Shown piece after piece: positions 45,016-53,100 of a stretch of 64,000 nucleotides of DNA. The notes beneath the pieces were generated by a model. That model did not search any database, was not told the origin of the DNA, and saw only the letters and a program-made list of their open reading frames with translations. This DNA comes from D2472 sp964275585 (GTDB taxonomy: Bacteria > Pseudomonadota > Gammaproteobacteria > Magnimaribacterales > D2472): NCBI GenBank assembly GCA_964275585.1, contig CAXYCJ010000012.1, positions 19,229-83,228 on the forward strand. The letters run 5' to 3'. How positions within the stretch are numbered: position 1 is the stretch's first letter; the number at the start of each line of letters is the position of its first letter. Both the position numbers and the translations under genes were made by a program.

Positions 45016-46495
45016 CTTGGTGATTTTGAATTCTTAACAGCTCTGCATAAGATGTAATTCCATCTATTAACAGTTGAGTTGAGGAAGCGTCAATTGATAT
45101 ATTATCTTTAAAAGCACACTCACTTAATTTAGCTTCAGACGCTTCATCATGAATAAGTACCTTTAATTCATCTGAGATGCTTATGCATTCAGCGAGAGCA
45201 ACTCTTCCCTTATAGCCAGACAGATTACACTCAAAGCAACCATTAGGTTGATAAATTGATATTTCTGGATCAAGTAAAAATTTCTTTTGAATGGAAAGTG
45301 GAGGGTTAATTTTTTGTTTGCAGTCTTCACAAAGCCTTCTGACTAATCGTTGTGAAACCACCAAGCAAATACTAGAGGCTAATAAATATGATTCTATGCC
45401 CATGTCTCTTAATCTTGCTATAGCACCAATAGCGCTATTTGTATGAACCGTTGATAGAACTAAATGGCCAGTTAAACTTGCTTGAATCGCAATTTTTGCT
45501 GTTTCTATATCTCTGATTTCACCAACCATAACTATGTCTGGATCTTGACGTAAGATTGACCTAAGACCTGACGCAAAGTCATAGCCTGCTTTTGCATTCA
45601 CTTGTGTTTGTCCAATTCCGGAAAGGGTATATTCAATCGGATCTTCAACTGTCAAAATATTTTGTGAAGCATCGCTTATATGACGCAGGCCAGAATATAG
45701 TGTGGTTGTTTTACCAGAGCCAGTTGGCCCTGTTACAAGAATAATTCCTTCAGAAAAGTGCAATGCATTTTTATAAGTCTCTAAAATAGAATTTGGTAAG
45801 CCTAAATCAGCAATATTTATTTGTGCAGACTGTTTATCGAGCAACCTCAACACAACCCTCTCTCCATAGGAGGAAGGAAGAGTAGAAACTCTAACGTCAA
45901 TTTTTTTTGCACCTAATGAAAGGGACACCCTCCCATCTTGAGGTTTTCTCCTTTCGGCTATATCTAATCTTGCAATAATTTTCAGACGAGAAATAATTGG
46001 TGCAGATAAGCGTGAGTCATGTGCAAGTACCTCATGTAAAATTCCATCCACTCTATATCTAATAATAAAATTATCTTCATAAGGTTCAAAATGGATATCC
46101 GAAGCTCTAGCTTTGATAGCTTGACTGATAACTCCATTAATAAGCTTGATGATAGGAGCATCATTAGCGCCACTCAGCAAATCTTCTGTTGGTGCTAGGG
46201 TGTTAGCAAAAGATTGGAGGTCAAAATCATCTGATAGGCCTGAATTTATTGATGCATCGTCTTTAACCGAATAGTGCTCGGTTAATAATCTATCAAATTC
46301 AGAAGCGGAACATACTGTTGACGAGAAATCAGAACAAAGAAACCTAGAGAGCTCTTGGTAAAGAGGTGTATTTAAGTTTCTTTCTGAAATCACATAAGAA
46401 ATACTATTCTCTTTATAAGCTAAAACTCTCTGTGTTTTTGCAAAATCATATGGAAGTAATGGACTGTGTGATATTTTATCCTCTTCATTGATCAT
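45002..46495 (-). CDS. gspE: Type II secretion ATPase GspE
   Basis: A 497-residue hexameric ATPase. It has an N-terminal GspE-N domain, the Asp-box ASDIHFEPYED, Walker A GPTGSGKTTTL, the His box STVHTNSA and Walker B IVMVGEIRDIETA. It also has a tetracysteine zinc site (CEDCK and CFECN). It powers pseudopilus growth. It overlaps gspD by 11 nt. Confidence 0.96.
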   Translation of the reverse strand: MINEEDKISHSPLLPYDFAKTQRVLAYKENSISYVISERNLNTPLYQELSRFLCSDFSSTVCSASEFDRLLTEHYSVKDDASINSGLSDDFDLQSFANTLAPTEDLLSGANDAPIIKLINGVISQAIKARASDIHFEPYEDNFIIRYRVDGILHEVLAHDSRLSAPIISRLKIIARLDIAERRKPQDGRVSLSLGAKKIDVRVSTLPSSYGERVVLRLLDKQSAQINIADLGLPNSILETYKNALHFSEGIILVTGPTGSGKTTTLYSGLRHISDASQNILTVEDPIEYTLSGIGQTQVNAKAGYDFASGLRSILRQDPDIVMVGEIRDIETAKIAIQASLTGHLVLSTVHTNSAIGAIARLRDMGIESYLLASSICLVVSQRLVRRLCEDCKQKINPPLSIQKKFLLDPEISIYQPNGCFECNLSGYKGRVALAECISISDELKVLIHDEASEAKLSECAFKDNISIDASSTQLLIDGITSYAELLRIQNHQDANI

Positions 46496-48344
46496 ATATT
46501 TGCTCTGTGAGATCTAGCATTGAAGTTTCGTCTGGATTCCGTAACATTCTTTCAGCATTAATGTAGTTATATTTCTGACCTGAAAGAGAAGATACATCAG
46601 CAGAATCCATTAGAATAGTTGGCCGCAAGAAAACCATAAGGTTTCTTTGCACTCTAGATTCGGCAGAAGATCTAAATAACCTTCCTATTAATGGAATTGA
46701 ACCTAGTAATGGAACCTTGGAAACACTTTCCTGCAAGTCATCCTCGTTCAACCCACCCAGGACAATCATTTGGTTATTATCAACCAAGACAGTTGTTTCG
46801 ATACTTCTCTTGTTAGTTATAAGGTCAGCTGTTCCAGTTAATGGACCAACAACACCAGAAACTTCTTGCTTAATCTCAAGAATAACAGAATTTCCTTCAT
46901 TAATTTGAGGCGTAATGGAAAGTTTAATCCCAACTTCTTGCCTTGATGTCGTCCTGAAAGGATTTGCATTATTAGAACCAAGACTTTCTCCTGTGGTAAT
47001 GGGTATTTCTTGTCCAATAACTAAATGTGCTGGTTCATTATCCATGGCAATAACAGTATGAGTAGATAAAATATCTGAGTTTTGATCGTCTGCAACAGCA
47101 TTAATGATTCCAGCAAAGCTATCTCCACCACTCAAGTCTCCAAATCCTGCAACTAATCCTGATGAATTTAACAAAGAAGATGAAGCAACATTATTTAAGG
47201 TGGCATTATTTCCATCTTCAATTAATGAACCTGCGAAAGCGACTAAATCTGGGTTCGAGCTATTTGGAAATCTTGTAATTCCAACTGGGATATTGCCATC
47301 TTGACTGCCTGCAAAGATTGTTTCCACTCCAAGATTTTTAGCAGCTGTTTCTGAAAGCTCAACTATAATTGCTTCAACTAAAACTTGCGCCCTTCTAATG
47401 TCTAGTTTAGAGACTAAATTTCTAATCACCTCTAAATTAGTTGCCTCAGAAGAAACAATTAAGGAATTTGTTTCTCGGTGATGTGTAACAATTGGCTTCT
47501 CATTGTCTTCTCCGGCAAACCTAGATGAAACAGTATTAATAATTGTAGCGACTTCCTCTGCTTTTGCATATTTAAGATAGAGAACTGCTATAGATCCTCC
47601 GCTCAGTGCATCTGTATCAAGAGCCTTGAGAGTTTCTGTAATATTACTAGTAACTAACTGATTTGCTGATAAAATAACTGAATTAGATGGTGTAAATGGA
47701 ACTGCAATAAAGTTGTTAATGGTTGGGTTATTTTGTGCTTTAAGCCGATCTAGAATTCTTACCGCCTCAACAGAGGACAAGTTATTTAATTTAATAATCT
47801 TGATAGCCGCACTATCGTTTTGATCAATTCTTTTGAGAAGTGCTGCAATTCTTTCAATGTTTGATTTCTTGTCAACCAACAGGATTGAATTGATCGATGG
47901 AATGCTTGAAAGATGAGATTGTCTACCAGTAATAGGTTTAATTTGAGCTAGGAGTTCTCCAGCCGACCTATTCTTGAGAGTAAATATTTTGGTTTGAATA
48001 GAAGATTGTCCCAATGACTCATTCGAGTCTCTGGTTGCTTCGTTTTCTGGGACGATCCTAACAACACCCCCATCCGAAAGGGCTGCAAAACCATGAACTT
48101 GAATTGTGCGCAAATAGACATCCCATACCTGATCAGCAGAGAGAATTGAATCAGAAAATATTGAGATTTTACCCTTAACCCTTGGATCTAGAATTAAAGT
48201 CTTTTTAGAGAATTTAGAAATATCTTGAGTTACTTTCGCTATATCTACATCTTGATAATTTAAGAGGAATGTCTCTTGAGATTTCACTTGCAAAGAAGAC
48301 ATGATTGCAAGCAGCATAAGTAATGTGTGTATTCTTTTATTCAT
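46485..48344 (-). CDS. gspD: Type II secretion secretin GspD
   Basis: A 619-residue outer-membrane channel. It has a signal peptide (about 1-22), N0 domain (LNYQDVDIAKVTQDISKF), N1-N3 repeats, and the secretin core ending VPLLGSIPLIGRLFRSS and RNLMVFLRPTIL. The C-terminal S-domain is short. It is 4 nt after gspC. Confidence 0.96.
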   Translation of the reverse strand: MNKRIHTLLMLLAIMSSLQVKSQETFLLNYQDVDIAKVTQDISKFSKKTLILDPRVKGKISIFSDSILSADQVWDVYLRTIQVHGFAALSDGGVVRIVPENEATRDSNESLGQSSIQTKIFTLKNRSAGELLAQIKPITGRQSHLSSIPSINSILLVDKKSNIERIAALLKRIDQNDSAAIKIIKLNNLSSVEAVRILDRLKAQNNPTINNFIAVPFTPSNSVILSANQLVTSNITETLKALDTDALSGGSIAVLYLKYAKAEEVATIINTVSSRFAGEDNEKPIVTHHRETNSLIVSSEATNLEVIRNLVSKLDIRRAQVLVEAIIVELSETAAKNLGVETIFAGSQDGNIPVGITRFPNSSNPDLVAFAGSLIEDGNNATLNNVASSSLLNSSGLVAGFGDLSGGDSFAGIINAVADDQNSDILSTHTVIAMDNEPAHLVIGQEIPITTGESLGSNNANPFRTTSRQEVGIKLSITPQINEGNSVILEIKQEVSGVVGPLTGTADLITNKRSIETTVLVDNNQMIVLGGLNEDDLQESVSKVPLLGSIPLIGRLFRSSAESRVQRNLMVFLRPTILMDSADVSSLSGQKYNYINAERMLRNPDETSMLDLTEQIYDQ

Positions 48345-48348
48345 TATT

Positions 48349-48750
48349 TCAATTATCTAAGTTTAAGTTTGTACTTAATTGAAAAGTATTGCCACCATAT
48401 TCAAAGATAGCAAATTCAGAGTTAACACTTGTTAATTTATATTTATTCTCTAATAGACTTCCTTGCTGCACAACAAAAGTTTTATTGTTTTTTTTAACAT
48501 GCACAGAAGCTCTATTTATTCCTGCTCTATACCCAATCAATTTATAATCAAAATTTGAAGAAGCTGAAGAATTAGATATATTTTGTTCTATCGAGGGGCT
48601 GTATGAAATTCCTGAAATAGTTGGAAAATTTATTTCAATCTCTTGAGGTTTCGACAATACTGCTAGGATTAAATAAAGTAAAAAATAAAATACAAGCAAC
48701 CAAAGGCAAGCGATTAGTATTCTTTTAAAAAAAATATAATTTATATTCAT
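48349..48750 (-). CDS. gspC: Type II secretion protein GspC, short form without PDZ domain
   Basis: A 133-residue protein, about half the usual length. It has one membrane helix (about 13-31) and an HR domain (FDYKLIGYRAGINRASVHVK ... FVVQQGSLLENKYKLTSV), the part that contacts GspD N0. The C-terminal PDZ domain used for substrate selection is absent, and there is no sign of a frameshift. It is the first gene of the operon. Confidence 0.82.
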   Translation of the reverse strand: MNINYIFFKRILIACLWLLVFYFLLYLILAVLSKPQEIEINFPTISGISYSPSIEQNISNSSASSNFDYKLIGYRAGINRASVHVKKNNKTFVVQQGSLLENKYKLTSVNSEFAIFEYGGNTFQLSTNLNLDN

Positions 48751-48831
48751 AAGTAAGTAGTGAGCTAGATAGTGTAGCCCATTTTTTCATTTTATTTTTC
48801 CTCACTTAGGTGTGTATTATTAAAATATTTA

Positions 48832-50589
48832 TTAATGAATGGGAACGGTAAACCAAAATTCAGAGCCCCCGTCTTTTCTTGACTCAACGCCAACATCTCC
48901 TTGAAGATTGTTAACTAAGTTTTTAACAATTGCTAGGCCAAGACCGCTTCCCTGCTGGGTATTGGCTCGCGCTTTTGCTGTTCTGTAGAATCTTCGGAAC
49001 ACTAATTTCTGGTCTTCTTCAAGAATTCCGTCTCCCTCATCCAAAACATTAATTCGCATAGATTCACCTTGTTTTTCAACCTGTATTTCAATCTGAGAAT
49101 CAGTTGGACTGTACTTAAAAGCATTGTCTATAAGGTTATTCAAAATCCTCTCTATTGCTTGGGCATCTGTTTTAATAATTGTGTCAGAACGGCGATCAAA
49201 CTTAAGTTCAATATTTTTTCTTTTTGCCATATTGGTATAAGAAGAAATGACTGTTTCTATTAAGTCATTTAAAACAACTGACTCCATTACAAATTTTAAC
49301 TCTCCATATTCAATTCGTGAGAGGTCAATCAAAGAAGAAACCATTTCACTCAAACGATCAGCATTATGTAAAATTGCTTTAGAAAATGTCTTAGCATCTT
49401 TGCTGTTATTTAGCGCGCCATCAAGCAGTGTCTCTGAATTTGCTTTTATAACACTCACAGGAGTTCTTAATTCATGAGAAAGATTTGAAATAAAATCTCG
49501 TCGCATTGAATCCATCTGACGAAGATGGGTGGTTTCGTGGACAACTAAAATAAGTTCTTTTGTTGTTTTGGATTTATTCATATGAGCTAATATCCATCGA
49601 GTATCATCAGCTTGGGTCTCAAGCTCAAACTCCACATCATGTTTTCCTCGGGAGTCAGCTTGTTTAAGGAGGCTATTTAAAGGCTGAATCTTTAAATCTT
49701 TAATAGACTTGCCTATTGCTTCCTTGAGATTAAAAATTTCAAGAATCTGATCGTTACAAAATGTAATAATGCCTTCGTTAGATATAACCATAATACCTTC
49801 ACCTAAATCATCAAGGACGGCCCCAAACTGATCTCTTTGTTTTGCAATAAGTGATATTTGATTTTTTAAATCCAAGGAGATGGAAGAAATATTCCTAGCC
49901 ATTGAACCAATTTCATCTTTACGCTCTACTGGAAGGGAGTTAATATTTTTTTTCTTATAAGTACCCCTGGAAATTTTTGATACTACGTTTTCTAATTCAA
50001 CTAAACTTTCACGTGTGTAATCCCCTGCGAGTAAACTAGCGATAATTGCAACGATTAAGCTAACCACAACTATTAATGTTATAGAGTTATCAAGGGTTCC
50101 TAGGATATTATCAACATATTCGTAAGGTACTGATATTCTAATAATACTAATTCCATAAATGGACTGATCTGTGGTTGCAAAATAAAGCATCTCCTGCTGA
50201 GTTGAAGCACTAAACCTTTTAATAGAGGCCTCTCCACTTGAAAGAGCCTGGATAATCTCTGGTCTGTTTTGGTGGTTATCTAACTCAAGTAATTCACTGT
50301 TCGAAAATGTTGAGTCAGCGATTACCTCGCCTTTCCCATTAATAATAGTAATTCTTGACTGAGCTGCCCCAGCATACTCATCGACAATTACTTTGAGCTG
50401 TTCATTGGTCTTTTGATATAGGTAAGGCTTTAATGCTTGTTTTAAAATATTGGCTTGCTTAGAAAGTTCTCCACGAACCTGAGTCTCAAAACCATTGCTG
50501 AGATCTCTTTCAGCAATAATAAATGTTAATGAAATACCTATAAAAAATAAGCATGAAACAATAAAAAAAATTCGGGTACGAATGCCCAT
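48832..50589 (-). CDS. phoR: Phosphate-regulon sensor histidine kinase PhoR
   Basis: A 585-residue kinase. Two membrane helices (about 8-26 and 168-189) flank a periplasmic sensor domain of about 140 residues, which is unlike the very short loop of E. coli PhoR and more like Gram-positive PhoR/WalK. HAMP, PAS (about 252-350), HisKA with NLSHELRTP (His372) and HATPase motifs NLIDNAFKYS, DEGDGI and GSGLGLAIV follow. It lies 3 nt after phoB, which identifies it as the partner. Confidence 0.9.
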   Translation of the reverse strand: MGIRTRIFFIVSCLFFIGISLTFIIAERDLSNGFETQVRGELSKQANILKQALKPYLYQKTNEQLKVIVDEYAGAAQSRITIINGKGEVIADSTFSNSELLELDNHQNRPEIIQALSSGEASIKRFSASTQQEMLYFATTDQSIYGISIIRISVPYEYVDNILGTLDNSITLIVVVSLIVAIIASLLAGDYTRESLVELENVVSKISRGTYKKKNINSLPVERKDEIGSMARNISSISLDLKNQISLIAKQRDQFGAVLDDLGEGIMVISNEGIITFCNDQILEIFNLKEAIGKSIKDLKIQPLNSLLKQADSRGKHDVEFELETQADDTRWILAHMNKSKTTKELILVVHETTHLRQMDSMRRDFISNLSHELRTPVSVIKANSETLLDGALNNSKDAKTFSKAILHNADRLSEMVSSLIDLSRIEYGELKFVMESVVLNDLIETVISSYTNMAKRKNIELKFDRRSDTIIKTDAQAIERILNNLIDNAFKYSPTDSQIEIQVEKQGESMRINVLDEGDGILEEDQKLVFRRFYRTAKARANTQQGSGLGLAIVKNLVNNLQGDVGVESRKDGGSEFWFTVPIH

Positions 50590-50592
50590 TAA

Positions 50593-51288
50593 TTATTTTT
50601 CAGGATTTCTAGAAAAACGATACCCGACCCCTCTGATAGTTTGAATGTAATCGCCTATAGAGCCAAGTTTTTCTCTAAGGCGTTTTATGTGAGTGTCAAC
50701 GGTTCGAGTGGTGACATTAGAGCTGTAACCCCAAACGTCTTCAAGTAATTGGTCTCTTGTCTGCACTCTTCCTCGACGATCAATCAAGTGTTGCAGCAGT
50801 CTAAATTCTAGTGCCGTAAGCACAATTTCCTGATTATCAACGAAGACTTGGTGTGCATCTAAGTTTAGGGTTAAGCCCCCAAATGAATAGGATTCTTCAG
50901 AGCCTTGTCCGCTAGAATCACTTCTTTTAAGAATTGCTTTAACTCTTAAGATTAGCTCTCTAACGCTAAATGGTTTAGTGACATAGTCATCTGCTCCAAG
51001 CTCAAAGCCTACCACTCGATCAACTTCGTCAGCCTTGGCGGTTAGGATAATTACTGGTATTTTTTTTGTTTTAGGATCTGATTTAATGTCTCGACACAAG
51101 GTTAAACCTGACCCATCGGGCAACATTAAATCTAGAATAACTAAGTCCACATTCCCCTTTGAAATAATTTTTTCACCTTCAGCCAATGAAGCGGCCTGCA
51201 CTACTAAGAAAGATTCCTTCGAAAGATTGTAATCTATGGTTTTGCGAATATCCGGCTCGTCTTCAATAATTAAAATGCGTTCTGACAT
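50593..51288 (-). CDS. phoB: Phosphate-regulon response regulator PhoB
   Basis: A 231-residue OmpR/PhoB-type regulator. The receiver domain has the acidic pair ED at 9-10, phospho-acceptor Asp53 (LVILDLMLPDGSG), and Lys in ADDYVTKPFS. The winged-helix DNA-binding domain includes LTALEFRLLQHL and RTVDTHIKRLREKLG. Strong resemblance to PhoB. It should control the phosphate genes elsewhere in the window. An acyl-CoA synthetase gene lies 58 nt upstream in the same direction. Confidence 0.92.
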   Translation of the reverse strand: MSERILIIEDEPDIRKTIDYNLSKESFLVVQAASLAEGEKIISKGNVDLVILDLMLPDGSGLTLCRDIKSDPKTKKIPVIILTAKADEVDRVVGFELGADDYVTKPFSVRELILRVKAILKRSDSSGQGSEESYSFGGLTLNLDAHQVFVDNQEIVLTALEFRLLQHLIDRRGRVQTRDQLLEDVWGYSSNVTTRTVDTHIKRLREKLGSIGDYIQTIRGVGYRFSRNPEK

Positions 51289-51346
51289 ACTTTTTTAAAT
51301 ATTTAACAACCCTTTATACCCTACTTTATAAAAAGAGTTAATGTAT

Positions 51347-53062
51347 TTACGATGCTTTTATCTCGATTAATAAGAACTCATCACGAAGTTGTTTTTTAGA
51401 AAACTTCCCTGAAGCAATTCTAGGCAATGCTTCCGATCGCATCTGAACCACTGAGGGTATTTTGTAGGCAGCCAATTTATCTTTTAAGAATGCCTGTAAA
51501 AGTTCTTTAGATAGAGACATGGATGTCTTTAAAACAATAGCGGCACAGAGGGTCTCACCTAGCCTTTCCTCTGGAATACCAAAGACAGCTACCTCTTGAA
51601 CTGAAGGATGTAGATAGATTGCAGACTCGACCTCTATGCAAGAGATATTTTCTCCACCCCTAATCACTAAATCCTTCACCCGATCTACAATAAAAACAAA
51701 ACCATCTTCTATATACCCCAGATCTCCTGATTTAAACCATCCATCATCATTAAAAACTTCATTAGTAGCTTCTTCATTATTCCAATAACCAACCATATTT
51801 GCTGGGCTCTTAATTACAATTTCACCTACCGCCTTAGACGCATCTAGAAAATTCCAATTTTCATCAATAATCGCTACATCTGTAACAGGTGGAATAGCTC
51901 TTCCACAACTTCCGGGGTGTGTTAAATAATCCTTGCCTAAATTCAAAGTCCCAGCCGCATTAGTTTCGGTTAAGCCATAACCAATGGAAGGCTCGCTGTC
52001 CTTGAAACCATCTTTTAGTTTTTTAACATGCTCTGGTGGTCTAGGCGCTCCGCCGCCACTCAGTTCTTTGAATGTTGAAAGATCATACTTATCTCTATCT
52101 GGATGGGTTAAAAGGTCCCATGTCTGAGTTGGAACACCGGTGATTGCACCAATCTTTTCATCTTGAATTAATTTTAGGGCTATACCTGGATCCCATTTAG
52201 TCATCATGACCATTTTTCTACCAGCTATAATGCTCATCAAAAAGCCAGAATGACTTCCTGTTACGTGGAATAGTGGAACACAGTGGAGAATAGCCGATTG
52301 ATTGATCGGGGTGGTAGGTTCTCCTGAGGTAGAGCCCATCTCAAGATTTTCTTCTGCAGCATCAACCTCTCTTTTTAATGTTGTGACCAATGCCCAGCTA
52401 AAAATAGTTGTTAGAATATTTCTGTGTGTTGATAAAACACCTTTTGGAAATCCAGTTGATCCAGAAGTATAAAAGATTGTTACATTGTCATTTGTGTCTA
52501 GATCTGTCTCAGGATAAGTATCTGCATGCTGTTCTATAAAATCATTAAAATGAATAAATTCTGAAGTACTTTCAGATCTTACAATGATTTTTTTCAAGTC
52601 ACGAAATTTGTCCAATCCTTTTAGGCGCCTTTCATCACCAATTAATATCTTAGCTTCTGAATCCTCTAATCCATAGCTTATCTCATCAGGAACCCACCAT
52701 GAATTCAATAAAACACATACGCCCCCCATAGAGGTAATAGCCATAAATAAAATAATATATTCAGGATTATTAGCCATGCATATGGCGACACGATCTCCTT
52801 TCTTGATACCAAATTGTTTTAAAGCATTTGCCGTTTGGGCTGCTTTTTTATATATTTCTTGAAAAGTAAATCTCTCGCCTTCAAAGACAATAAATTCCCA
52901 TTCAGGAAACAGTAAGCCAAATTCAAAATAATTAGCTAGTGTTTTTGGGGTGTTAGTGAATTCCCTGTAAGAAATACCTGAGGAATGACAAGCTTCTTCA
53001 AATGCAAAAATTTGATCAGATGCTGTTAGATTTGCAAAAATTTCGTTATATTTGTCAGACAT
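51347..53062 (-). CDS. Acyl-CoA synthetase (AMP-forming)
   Basis: A 571-residue ANL ligase with P-loop IFYTSGSTGFPKGVLSTH, YGLTETNAAG, WFKSGDLGY, and the C-terminal catalytic Lys in ASGKFSKKQL. It resembles long-chain or steroid-type acyl-CoA ligases. It is divergent from the S8 protease gene (38 nt). The substrate is unknown. Confidence 0.92.
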   Translation of the reverse strand: MSDKYNEIFANLTASDQIFAFEEACHSSGISYREFTNTPKTLANYFEFGLLFPEWEFIVFEGERFTFQEIYKKAAQTANALKQFGIKKGDRVAICMANNPEYIILFMAITSMGGVCVLLNSWWVPDEISYGLEDSEAKILIGDERRLKGLDKFRDLKKIIVRSESTSEFIHFNDFIEQHADTYPETDLDTNDNVTIFYTSGSTGFPKGVLSTHRNILTTIFSWALVTTLKREVDAAEENLEMGSTSGEPTTPINQSAILHCVPLFHVTGSHSGFLMSIIAGRKMVMMTKWDPGIALKLIQDEKIGAITGVPTQTWDLLTHPDRDKYDLSTFKELSGGGAPRPPEHVKKLKDGFKDSEPSIGYGLTETNAAGTLNLGKDYLTHPGSCGRAIPPVTDVAIIDENWNFLDASKAVGEIVIKSPANMVGYWNNEEATNEVFNDDGWFKSGDLGYIEDGFVFIVDRVKDLVIRGGENISCIEVESAIYLHPSVQEVAVFGIPEERLGETLCAAIVLKTSMSLSKELLQAFLKDKLAAYKIPSVVQMRSEALPRIASGKFSKKQLRDEFLLIEIKAS

Positions 53063-53100
53063 ATTATTAATTAAGCTATTAAAAATAATCCTAAACTATT

